Below, piece after piece: positions 50,677 through 59,304 of a DNA stretch of 64,000 bases. The DNA is from an uncultured Poribacteria bacterium (GTDB lineage Bacteria > Poribacteria > WGA-4E > WGA-3G). Location: contig OX638352.1 in the NCBI GenBank assembly GCA_951813545.1, positions 3,984,835 to 4,048,834 of the forward strand, written 5' to 3'. Each line of letters opens with the position of its first letter. Positions within the stretch are counted from its first letter, which is position 1. A program made the translations under genes and the position numbers. The notes under the pieces were generated by a model. The model was not told the DNA's origin, did no database searches, and saw only the letters and a list, made by a program, of their open reading frames with translations.

Positions 50677-53010
50677 TCATTTAATATCAACAGGCACAAT
50701 CCACCCCTTTGTCAGTGCTGGTTTATACGCGTTATCGCGCAAGTAATCTGATGTTTGCCACAAGCAGAGATGCTTACCGTCCGGCATCCAGACAACAGAT
50801 GTCAGTTTCATCGGGGTGCGGGCGATAGGGAATTTCTCACCGCTTTCAAGGTCGTAAACCCAGACCTTCCAACGGATACCTACGCAGTCCTCACGTTCCA
50901 GATATGCCAACTGTTTACCTGTCGGCGACCACGACGGCGATGTATGTTTCAGGATTTGGCTCTGCGTTAAAGTCAACCCTGTTTCTGACAAGTGCAGCTG
51001 CTTATCAAGGAGTTGCCCCGGACGGTTACTACCGGATAAGACATACGCCAAGTGTGTTCCATCCGCTGACCAGTTTAGTTGATGTACCTGTTGATGCTGC
51101 GTCTGAACCTCTTTTATGCGTTGACCCTCTATATCTTGGATGCGGATACCAACATATTTTGAGTTGTTCACACCGAAGGCGACGCGAGTGCCATCAGGTG
51201 CCCAAGACGGCGCAGCCAAATAGGTATAAGCACGTTGTGGACGTTCAATTGGAACACGGGCAATAGCACCTAAACCGCTGCCATCGCTGTTGATTCTATA
51301 GACGACATCCAGTCCCCCAGTTAGAGAAAAGTCCCGTCTTCTGAACACCAAACGGTTGGACATCGGTGAGAAGGCGGGTCCATCTCCACGAGCTAACTGT
51401 CTAGTCCGTCCGAATTTCCAATCAACTGTGTAGATATACCGCTCACCCTCTTCATCAACCTCAAACGCTAAAAGTCTGCTGTCAAGCGACCAAGAGATGT
51501 ATGGATTGTAAAACTGTCCAGCAAAGAGTTTTCGTGCCCGTTCCCCCTTCCTGTCCATAATCCATAATTCATTCGCACGCCAGTACCTACTGCCTAAATC
51601 TCCCCTTGTCAAAAATGCAATAAACTCTCCATCCGGACTCCAACGTGGAAATTCCGCCCCTTCAATTAATTGCACCCTACGCGGAACCGCAGTCGAGTAA
51701 TCTTCCGCACGACAGAAAGTCGTGTTGAACATAATGCCGTCAGTCTCTTCAAATTCCCCGAAGGCGAATCTGTTCATCCATCCGCGGACCCTGTTCGGGA
51801 GTTCAATCTCGTACCATCCATCCGAAACTTGCACAATCGGCAGGCGCACCCCGTCGTTGAGTTCTAATAGCACGGAGGCTCCTCCTTTTGTTGTGTAAAC
51901 GGGTGCAGCGTCCCGGGTCACAACACCGTGCTGCCGAGTGTCCTTCTGGGGTGTGTCTGCACGACTCCCGCTGGCGAGGTTTGCAACCTCGCTTGCATTT
52001 GTAAACGTATAAACGCTACCATCGCCAGATGCCGCGTAGAGGATGCCATCGGAGATAGCAGGTGCAGCACTCACAAAACCACCGAGTTGGTATGCCCAAG
52101 TTTCAGTCTTAGATGCCACGTCAAACGCGTGAAGCTGCCCATCTCGTGCCCCAATATAGACGAGACCATTTGCTGTTACAGGATAACTCTCACTCCCACC
52201 CGTCCGATCTCGCCATAAGTTCGCGTTGTGTTCTGGAAAGATAGGGCGGAACACGCCTTTTGCACACCCATATTCAATACCTCGAATGTGGACTGTCCGC
52301 TCACGTACCGCTTCAAGTTCACCTGTTCTTGCATTTAACAGACAGATTTTTGAGGGGAATACTCCGACATAAACTTTATTGTCAGAAACAACAGGCGGCG
52401 CATCCATCCAACTTTTCGTTTTGAATTCCCACAGTTTTTCGCCTGTTTTGGTATCCAATGCGTAGAGTTTGTTATTTCGGGCACTGAAGTAAACCTGATT
52501 CCCTAAGACCGTCGCTGAATGGCGGATCGTATCTCCCGCATCAAAAACCCATCTGATGCCCCACTGCTTCGCATCGAGCGCGTACAATTTTCCATCAGTC
52601 GAACCAATATATAAGATACCGTTTGCAATCACTGGTGAGGCATGAAGCGGTCCACCGGTCTTGAATTTCCAGAGCAATTCCAGCGGCGGCGCGAGGCTTG
52701 TATCGGGACTAACCCCAGAAAACCCTAAATCGTGCATAAACGTATGCCAATCTTCAGCACGCGGAGGGGGTGTGACAAGTTCCGTAGTTTCAGAGGGGGT
52801 CGCTTGCTGTGTTTCGGATTGACGCGTCTGCTTGGTTTGCTGTGAATCGCATCCCCACACAAAGAGGAATACAAGCAGTACTATGAACTTTTTAGTACAG
52901 CTCGCAAGCCAAAACTTGTTATACAAAAATCTATTCCAGAGATACACATTGAACCTTTCGTTTAAACCTTGGATCATGGGATTGGGGTTGTCGGCGGACT
53001 GTTGAGACAT
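50677..53010 (-). CDS. Lipoprotein with PQQ-type propeller, SH3-like and TolB-like domains
   Basis: A 777-residue protein. A hydrophobic signal ends in the lipobox VWGC at about residue 54 after an unusually long N-terminal extension, so the true start may be internal. Residues about 100-340 form PQQ-type propeller repeats (LYIGSTDGKLYALDAKQWGIRWVFDAG, VYFSARNNKLYALDTKTGEKLWEF). A short SH3-like segment follows (VVTRDAAPVYTTKGG...NRVRGWMNRF, about 355-410). The rest is a TolB/WD40-like propeller (FPRWSPDGEFIAFLTRGD, PSWAPDGTRVAFGV, LNWSADGTHLAYV, PSWSPTGKQLAYLE). It is probably an envelope-bound binding or scaffolding protein. No PQQ enzyme activity is implied. Confidence 0.83.
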   Translation of the reverse strand: MSQQSADNPNPMIQGLNERFNVYLWNRFLYNKFWLASCTKKFIVLLVFLFVWGCDSQQTKQTRQSETQQATPSETTELVTPPPRAEDWHTFMHDLGFSGVSPDTSLAPPLELLWKFKTGGPLHASPVIANGILYIGSTDGKLYALDAKQWGIRWVFDAGDTIRHSATVLGNQVYFSARNNKLYALDTKTGEKLWEFKTKSWMDAPPVVSDNKVYVGVFPSKICLLNARTGELEAVRERTVHIRGIEYGCAKGVFRPIFPEHNANLWRDRTGGSESYPVTANGLVYIGARDGQLHAFDVASKTETWAYQLGGFVSAAPAISDGILYAASGDGSVYTFTNASEVANLASGSRADTPQKDTRQHGVVTRDAAPVYTTKGGASVLLELNDGVRLPIVQVSDGWYEIELPNRVRGWMNRFAFGEFEETDGIMFNTTFCRAEDYSTAVPRRVQLIEGAEFPRWSPDGEFIAFLTRGDLGSRYWRANELWIMDRKGERARKLFAGQFYNPYISWSLDSRLLAFEVDEEGERYIYTVDWKFGRTRQLARGDGPAFSPMSNRLVFRRRDFSLTGGLDVVYRINSDGSGLGAIARVPIERPQRAYTYLAAPSWAPDGTRVAFGVNNSKYVGIRIQDIEGQRIKEVQTQHQQVHQLNWSADGTHLAYVLSGSNRPGQLLDKQLHLSETGLTLTQSQILKHTSPSWSPTGKQLAYLEREDCVGIRWKVWVYDLESGEKFPIARTPMKLTSVVWMPDGKHLCLWQTSDYLRDNAYKPALTKGWIVPVDIK

Positions 53011-53310
53011 CTCATTATCTGTTATAGATTATCATATTATCGAATAGTGTGCAACTGAAATGCAATCTACCCAAGGATTATTTACGGTGAAGCCTGTAAA
53101 TAAGTGGACATTTCATTTCACGTTTTTTGAAGGGAAATAGCACGAGTCGCGACTAAGAATAGAAAATAGAAGTATGGGAACCGCATCTTGATTTTATATT
53201 TTCTGATAAAAAGGAATTGCACACACCGCTTCCAATGAAAAGGCGGTGCCCGCGAAAATACCAGTTTTTCAATATCAAGTTCCCCATATCTGCGAGAATT
53301 ACGAAAAATT

Positions 53311-53339
53311 TGAATTTGTGGCGAATCTGTGTTAAAATT
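53311..53339 (+). promoter_or_regulatory. Promoter for glyA
   Basis: TTGAAT (53311-53316), 17 bases, TAAAAT (53334-53339). The coding start follows about 50 bases on. The remaining 300 bases between the divergent genes show nothing else recognisable. Confidence 0.55.
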
Positions 53340-53394
53340 TAACTCCTATGAATACAATACCATCTCATATTTTAATTGTAAGCGGTGAATGAAA

Positions 53395-54657
53395 ATGAAC
53401 ACGTTGGAATCCAAATTAGGTGAAGTCGACCCGCAAATCGTTGAAATCACCGCCAAGGATCTGAAACGCCAGCAAGATTCTCTCATGCTGATCCCGTCGG
53501 AGAATTACGCCAGCCGTGCTGTTATGGAGGCTCAAAGCACCATTCTTGCCAACAAATATGCCGAAGGCTATCCCGGTGAGCGTTACTATAATGGGTGCAA
53601 GTTTATGGACGAAGTCGAATCACTCGCAATTGAGCGTGCCAAATCGCTCTTCGGTGTCGAGCACGTCAATGTCCAACCGCATGCCGGCAGCCAGGCTAAC
53701 ATGGCAGTCTACCATGCCTTGCTCGAACCGGGTGATACGATTCTCGGCATGTCCCTCAATCAAGGTGGACATCTCACGCATGGTGCTGGTGTTAACTTCT
53801 CAGGAAACTATTACAACATTGCTGCATACGGTGTGGATGCTGAAACTGAGCGTATCGATATGGAAGAAGTCGCACGTCTTGCCAAGGAGCATCGTCCGAA
53901 ACTCATCGTTGTTGGGGCGACAGCCTATCCCCGGCATTTCGACTTCGCTGCGTGGAGACAAGTCGCCGATTCCGTGGGTGCCTATTTGCTTGCAGATATA
54001 GCACATATAGCAGGACTCATCGCAGGCGGTGCTCATCCAGATCCTGTTCCATATACTGATGTGATTACGACGACGACGCATAAAACGTTACGCGGTCCCC
54101 GCGGGGCAATGATTATGTGTAAATCTGAATATGCAGACAAGATCGACCGTGCTGTGTTTCCGGGTTTACAAGGGGGTCCTTTCCTCCATACAATCGCCGC
54201 AAGAGCCGTCGCATACAAGGAAGCGAGGGAACCCGCCTTTAAAGCATATCAAGCGCAGATTGTTAAGAACGCCAAGGCACTCGCTGCGAGGTTAATTGAA
54301 AACGGATTCCGATTGGTGAGCGGTGGAACCGACAATCATCTGATGTTGATGGATCTCACCTCCAAATACGAAAAACTCAGTGGGCGACAAGCCGCCGATC
54401 ACTTGGAAGATGCTGGAATTATTGTAAATAAAAACGCTATACCTTTTGACAAAAGGAAACCGAGAACAACGAGCGGGATACGCCTCGGGACACCAATGAT
54501 TACGACACGCGGAATGAAAGAAGATGAGATGATCCAAGTCGCCGATTTTATTGCGGAGACGCTTGAAAACAGACAGAAAGCCTCTATCAAACGGCAAATC
54601 CGCGAGAAAGTCAAGGAACTCTGTTCACAATTCCCGATTTATGAATATTTAAATTAG
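53395..54657 (+). CDS. glyA: Serine hydroxymethyltransferase
   Basis: About 420 residues, normal length. This PLP enzyme converts serine and tetrahydrofolate to glycine and methylene-tetrahydrofolate. Blocks are LIPSENYASRAVMEAQST, KYAEGYPGERYYNGC, NVQPHAGSQANMAVY, LADIAHIAGLIAGG and the PLP lysine in TTTHKTLRGPRGAMI. ATG 53395 is preferred because AGCGGTGA (53381-53388) abuts the alternative ATG at 53389. It is followed by folC, so the pair serves folate-dependent one-carbon metabolism. Confidence 0.96.
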   Translation: MNTLESKLGEVDPQIVEITAKDLKRQQDSLMLIPSENYASRAVMEAQSTILANKYAEGYPGERYYNGCKFMDEVESLAIERAKSLFGVEHVNVQPHAGSQANMAVYHALLEPGDTILGMSLNQGGHLTHGAGVNFSGNYYNIAAYGVDAETERIDMEEVARLAKEHRPKLIVVGATAYPRHFDFAAWRQVADSVGAYLLADIAHIAGLIAGGAHPDPVPYTDVITTTTHKTLRGPRGAMIMCKSEYADKIDRAVFPGLQGGPFLHTIAARAVAYKEAREPAFKAYQAQIVKNAKALAARLIENGFRLVSGGTDNHLMLMDLTSKYEKLSGRQAADHLEDAGIIVNKNAIPFDKRKPRTTSGIRLGTPMITTRGMKEDEMIQVADFIAETLENRQKASIKRQIREKVKELCSQFPIYEYLN

Positions 54658-54658
54658 T

Positions 54659-54785
54659 TATCGGTTATCAGTTTTCAGATAAGAAGTGGATCTGTAACGA
54701 TGGACACTTCTTAGCGTACACCAAGCTGCGGAAAATTGTTACAAAACGTCTCTTAACTGACAACCGAAAACTGACAACTGAAAAC
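54659..54785. repeat. Short repeats flanking the glyA-folC gap
   Basis: TATCGGTTATCAGTTTTCAG behind glyA and ACTGACAACCGAAAACTGAC with AACTGAAAACT before folC are opposite-strand versions of the same A/C-rich unit seen at 7548 and 26596. No spacers, so not CRISPR. Confidence 0.5.
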
Positions 54786-54786
54786 T

Positions 54787-56163
54787 ATGGATTATAAAGC
54801 GGCACTCGCCTATATTGAAGCGTTTATTGACTATGAAAGAAGCCCCGATTTTTCACGGCAGGCACGGCTTTATAATCTAAACAGGATCACCCTATTACTG
54901 GAACTGCTCGGGAATCCACACGATAGATTACAGGTTATCCACATCGCAGGAAGCAAAGGGAAAGGTTCCACTGCTGCACTCGTAGCATCGGTGCTTACGC
55001 ATGCTGGCTATAAAACGGGCTTGTTTACATCCCCACATCTCATTACGCCACGAGAACGGTGCCGTATTGATGGTGAATTAATTTCAAAGGCGGACGTTGC
55101 TTCCTATATTGAGAAACTCAAGCCCGCAATCGAAACTGTTTCCGATTCCGAATTCGGACGTGTTTCGTTTTTTGAAATATACACTGCGCTTGCGTTTTCC
55201 TATTTTGCCGACGAAGCAACCGACTTTGCTGTTATTGAAGTCGGCTTAGGCGGTAGACTGGATGCGACAAACGTTGTCACTCCGGTCACGACTGTTATCA
55301 CGCCGATTGGTTTGGAGCACACTGCGATATTGGGAGAAACTTATACTGAGATAGCAGGCGAGAAAGCAGAAATCATTAAACAGGAATGTCCGGTGGCACT
55401 CGCACCACAACATCCAGAGGCACGAGCCGTATTTGAAAAGGTGGCAGACGAACGCAAGGCACCGATTGTTGAAGCCAAGGAAAATTCATGTACCTCAGTC
55501 CTTTGTCTCGTTCAAAATGCTGACGGGACACCTGTAGCACAACAATTTGACTTAGAAACGGATTCGGAACGTTATCCACAACTTACTATACCGCTTCTGG
55601 GACATCATCAGTTTATAAACGCGATGACCGCTATCGCAGCGATTGAATGCCTGAAACAGAAGGGATATGTAATTCCGAAAGCCAGTGTTTACGCGGGACT
55701 TAAAAATGTGCAGTGGCACGGACGAATCCAGCAAATTATGTCCTCACCGATCGTTGTGCTTGATGGTGCCCATTCCCCGGTCTCAATGGAGGCATTATGC
55801 TGTACAATCCGTCAGAGTTTTCGTTACACTCAGGTGACTTTTATCGTTAGTTTAATGAAAGATAAGAATCTAACAGCAATTGGTAATATTGTCTCTAAAA
55901 TCGCGGACTCCGTGATTGCTACACAAGTCTCCAACAACCCACGTGTGATGCCAGCTGAAGAAATACGGGATGCATGGTCTGGTATATGTAAGAAAATTAC
56001 AGCATATCCAAACTCAGAAAAAGCGATAGCGAATGCGTTAGCGTCCGCATCGCCGATAGATTTAATCTGTATTACAGGTTCGCTCTACCTTGTTGGTCAA
56101 GCACTTAAAATATTTAAATCGAATTTTTCAGCGAACAATCATATTGAAATTCCTCTTTCTTAG
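54787..56163 (+). CDS. folC: Folylpolyglutamate synthase / dihydrofolate synthase
   Basis: A 458-residue Mur-ligase-fold enzyme. The ATP-binding loop is HIAGSKGKGSTAALVASVL (about residues 55-73), followed by TGLFTSPHLITPRERCRIDGE, FFEIYTALAFSYFADE, EVGLGGRLDATNV and LDGAHSPVSMEALC in the C-terminal domain. It adds glutamate to dihydropteroate and/or tetrahydrofolate. The start codon follows short repeat DNA with no clear Shine-Dalgarno site. Co-orientation with glyA supports a folate role. Confidence 0.94.
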   Translation: MDYKAALAYIEAFIDYERSPDFSRQARLYNLNRITLLLELLGNPHDRLQVIHIAGSKGKGSTAALVASVLTHAGYKTGLFTSPHLITPRERCRIDGELISKADVASYIEKLKPAIETVSDSEFGRVSFFEIYTALAFSYFADEATDFAVIEVGLGGRLDATNVVTPVTTVITPIGLEHTAILGETYTEIAGEKAEIIKQECPVALAPQHPEARAVFEKVADERKAPIVEAKENSCTSVLCLVQNADGTPVAQQFDLETDSERYPQLTIPLLGHHQFINAMTAIAAIECLKQKGYVIPKASVYAGLKNVQWHGRIQQIMSSPIVVLDGAHSPVSMEALCCTIRQSFRYTQVTFIVSLMKDKNLTAIGNIVSKIADSVIATQVSNNPRVMPAEEIRDAWSGICKKITAYPNSEKAIANALASASPIDLICITGSLYLVGQALKIFKSNFSANNHIEIPLS

Positions 56164-56280
56164 CGAAAGATAGTAAGCCCGTAATGAAATAGAGGGGTTT
56201 TTGCTTGGGTGCTTCTCCAGATCTACGGAAAGGAACGTCAATGCTCAAAAACACTTCATCGAACCGCAAGGAAATTAAAA
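56164..56280 (+). repeat. Dispersed repeat before hppA
   Basis: It contains AGCCCGTAATGAAATAGAGG (compare 38069-38088 in the ggt repeat), TTTTGCTTGGGTGCTTC (56199-56215) and GAACCGCAAGGAAATTAAAA (56261-56280). The order matches the tandem copies at 37895-38141. Confidence 0.7.
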
Positions 56281-56295
56281 AAAGAGAGGTTTTTA

Positions 56296-58653
56296 ATGCG
56301 TGATATCACTTGCAAGAGAGGGTGGCTAAATTGGAAATCATTTCTGATACTCCTACCCATCCTAAATTTAGCCACCGAGGCTTTTGCCCAAACAGACTCC
56401 CAACCGGCTCTGCCATCGGTATGGTGGATCGCTCCTATCGGCGCGCTTATCGCTTTGGGATTTGCCTATCACTTTTACCGTGCTGTGATGAAACAGGACG
56501 AGGGCAATGAAACAATGCGCGAGATTGCGCAATCTGTGCGCGAGGGTGCGATGGCGTATCTCAGGCAACAATACAAAGTGGTAGGCATCGTTTTTGTTGT
56601 TCTCTGCCTTATTTTTATCTTCATGGCTTTTGTCCTTGATGCCCAAAACAAAGTTGTCCCGTTTGCGTTTCTCACAGGCGGTTTCTTCTCAGGACTCTGC
56701 GGTTTCCTTGGCATGAAAACCGCTACCAACGCCTCCGCACGCACGACAAGTGCAGCAATGCAAGGACTCAACGCTGGCTTAAAAGTTTCGTTCCGTGCTG
56801 GTGCAGTCATGGGATTAATAGTTGTCGGGTTCGCCCTCCTTGACATCACCGGATGGTTTCTCATTCTCTATTACCTTTTCCCCAAGATATTGCCCGGATT
56901 TTTAGAAGTAAACCCTCTACCGCAAATTACTGTGATTATGCTCAGTTTTGGCATGGGGGCCTCAACGCAGGCACTCTTTGCTCGCGTTGGCGGGGGTATC
57001 TATACCAAAGCGGCGGACGTTGGTGCGGATCTGGTTGGGAAAGTTGAAGCCGGAATTCCAGAGGATGACCCCCGTAACCCTGCTGTTATCGCGGATAACG
57101 TCGGTGATAATGTCGGCGATGTCGCGGGCATGGGAGCCGACCTCTATGAGTCTTATGCCGGTTCAATCCTTGCGACGGCTGCTCTCGGTGTCGCTGCTGT
57201 CGCAGCCAAAGACCACGAGAACCTTGTTGACCAGCTGAAATACCTCTCAGCACCGATGATTATCGCTGGCATCGGCGTGATTCTCTCCATTTTGGGTATC
57301 TATATGGTACGCACAAAAGAGGGAGCATCAATGAAACAGTTGATGGGTTCACTTAACTTTGGCATTAATGGCAGTGCTATAGGTATTGCGATCTTGTCGC
57401 TTCCAGTGCTTATCTACCTTGATCTCCCTAATAAATGGCAGGTGTGGGGCGCAATTGTCACTGGCCTTGTAGCAGGCTTAATCATCGGCAAAGTCACCGA
57501 AATCTTTACCTCTCACGATTATGCGCCAACTCGCGCTATCGCGAAGCAAGCACAGACTGGACCCGCGACAGTAATTATTGAAGGAATTGCTGTCGGTATG
57601 GAATCAACAGCAATTCCAGTCATAACTATTGTTGCCGCAGTTGCTGTTAGTTACTACCTCCCAGGTGGGGCAACCGAACCGTTGATGGGACTTTACGGTG
57701 TCGGTATTGCTGCTGTGGGTATGCTGGCGACGCTGGGTATTACCCTTGCTACAGATGCTTATGGACCTATCGCAGACAATGCTGGTGGAAACGCTGAAAT
57801 GGCAAAACTCGATGAAAGTGTCCGAGAGCGTACAGATCAGTTGGATGCACTCGGTAACACAACAGCCGCAACCGGTAAAGGGTTTGCAATCGGTTCAGCC
57901 GCGCTAACAGCACTCGCACTTTTAGCCGCCTACTTGGAAGAAATCCGGTACGGACTAATCCACTTGGCAGGCATGGATACGCTGGAGATTGAAGGCGAAG
58001 GCACGGTCGAGACCCTTAAGGTCACCGTCAGCCAATTCATGGACTACTATAATGTCACCCTGATGAATCCACAAGTCCTCATCGGATTGTTCATCGGAGC
58101 GGTGATGGCATTCTATTTCTGTGCTTTAACGATGAAAGCCGTTGGGCGGGCTGCTGCAGCTATGGTCGCAGAGGTCCGACGTCAATTTGCAGAGAAACCC
58201 GGCATTATGAAAGGTGAAGAGAAACCGGATTACGCACGATGTGTTGAAATCTCAACCGCTGGTGCCCAGCGAGAAATGATTTTCCCGTCGCTCATCGCCA
58301 TCATTGTACCTGTCGCTGTCGGTCTAATTTTTGATGTCGGTGGTGTGTTAGGATTGCTCGCAGGTGGATTAGCAACAGGGTTTGTTCTCGCAATTATGAT
58401 GGCAAACGCAGGTGGTGCGTGGGATAACGCCAAAAAGTTTATTGAAGAAGGCAGTCACAAGGAAGAGTACGGGGAAAAAGGCTCCGACCAGCACAAAGCT
58501 ACCGTTGTCGGTGATACCGTTGGAGATCCGTTCAAAGATACCTCTGGTCCCTCGCTTAACATCTTGATTAAGTTAATGTCCATGGTATCTGTCGTGTTCG
58601 CCGGTCTCATCGCTAAGTACGGCGGTCTACTTAATGACTGGTTAGGTATGTAA
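56296..58653 (+). CDS. hppA: Membrane-bound ion-translocating pyrophosphatase
   Basis: A 785-residue integral membrane protein with about 16 helices. It couples pyrophosphate hydrolysis to H+ or Na+ export. The catalytic region ADVGADLVGKVEAGIPEDDPRNPAVIADNVGDNVGDVAGMGADLYESY lies at about residues 236-283; a second conserved block is ATDAYGPIADNAGGNAEM and a third is KATVVGDTVGDPFKDTSGPSLNILIKLMS near the end. GNTTAATGKGFAIGSA has Ala rather than Lys at the position that separates K+-dependent from K+-independent enzymes, so it is predicted K+-dependent. An N-terminal hydrophobic signal-like segment ends in AFAQ. ATG 56296 follows AAAGAGAGG; the longer frame from 56209 is repeat DNA. Confidence 0.95.
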   Translation: MRDITCKRGWLNWKSFLILLPILNLATEAFAQTDSQPALPSVWWIAPIGALIALGFAYHFYRAVMKQDEGNETMREIAQSVREGAMAYLRQQYKVVGIVFVVLCLIFIFMAFVLDAQNKVVPFAFLTGGFFSGLCGFLGMKTATNASARTTSAAMQGLNAGLKVSFRAGAVMGLIVVGFALLDITGWFLILYYLFPKILPGFLEVNPLPQITVIMLSFGMGASTQALFARVGGGIYTKAADVGADLVGKVEAGIPEDDPRNPAVIADNVGDNVGDVAGMGADLYESYAGSILATAALGVAAVAAKDHENLVDQLKYLSAPMIIAGIGVILSILGIYMVRTKEGASMKQLMGSLNFGINGSAIGIAILSLPVLIYLDLPNKWQVWGAIVTGLVAGLIIGKVTEIFTSHDYAPTRAIAKQAQTGPATVIIEGIAVGMESTAIPVITIVAAVAVSYYLPGGATEPLMGLYGVGIAAVGMLATLGITLATDAYGPIADNAGGNAEMAKLDESVRERTDQLDALGNTTAATGKGFAIGSAALTALALLAAYLEEIRYGLIHLAGMDTLEIEGEGTVETLKVTVSQFMDYYNVTLMNPQVLIGLFIGAVMAFYFCALTMKAVGRAAAAMVAEVRRQFAEKPGIMKGEEKPDYARCVEISTAGAQREMIFPSLIAIIVPVAVGLIFDVGGVLGLLAGGLATGFVLAIMMANAGGAWDNAKKFIEEGSHKEEYGEKGSDQHKATVVGDTVGDPFKDTSGPSLNILIKLMSMVSVVFAGLIAKYGGLLNDWLGM

Positions 58654-58696
58654 CGGAATAGTTTCCAATGGTTGTGGTATCAAAACGAACGCAAAT

Positions 58697-59212
58697 ATGC
58701 AACTAAAAAGCGCTATTATATATACCTTAAGTGTCTTTATCTTCTCCATAGGGTGTCAGCAAGTAAATGATCAGATGAAGGTGGGGCCTGATGATACCTC
58801 ATTTGTTTCTGTAGATAGTGTTAATCCAGACGAAATAGTCTACGGAGGCACTATTTTCATTGGTGATGCAGGCAATAGATTTGGAATTGACGAATATGTC
58901 TTAAATTCTGCTACCATCACAGACGATACCTTGGATATCAGTGTATCCTACAGTGGTGGATGCGAAGATCATCAATTCACACTCGTCGTTTCGGATACGT
59001 TTCTTGAATCGTTCCCGGTTCAACTACACGCTTCTATCGCACACAATGCTAACGGGGACACATGCGAAGCATATCCAACAGATAACTATCGCTTTGATTT
59101 TACGCCAATCAAGAAAATGTACCAGACAACTTACCGACAGGAAGCAGGAACCATCATTCTACGACTCAAAGATGCTCCAGACGCAGAACTCGTCTACGAA
59201 TTTACAATGTAG
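58697..59212 (+). CDS. Lipoprotein of unknown function
   Basis: A 171-residue protein with a signal peptide ending in the lipobox FSIGC (Cys at residue 20). The mature part contains ISVSYSGGCEDHQFTLVVSD and ANGDTCEAYPTDNYRFDFTPIKK, with two Cys likely to be disulfide bonded. It resembles small exported proteins annotated only as hypothetical. It starts 43 bases after hppA and may be co-transcribed. No function is assigned. Confidence 0.75.
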   Translation: MQLKSAIIYTLSVFIFSIGCQQVNDQMKVGPDDTSFVSVDSVNPDEIVYGGTIFIGDAGNRFGIDEYVLNSATITDDTLDISVSYSGGCEDHQFTLVVSDTFLESFPVQLHASIAHNANGDTCEAYPTDNYRFDFTPIKKMYQTTYRQEAGTIILRLKDAPDAELVYEFTM

Positions 59213-59304
59213 TTGCGATTTTTAATTTTCGGCGTTGTAGGGAAATCGTGTTCCTTTGTCTCCGCCCTCTGCTTATTTATCAATTTGTAGGAGAACACAA
59301 ATAA

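Noticed and set aside
7548..54785. CTGATAACCGACAACTG-type repeats as a CRISPR array
   Set aside because: The copies are scattered single clusters without equal spacing or unique spacers, and no cas gene is present.
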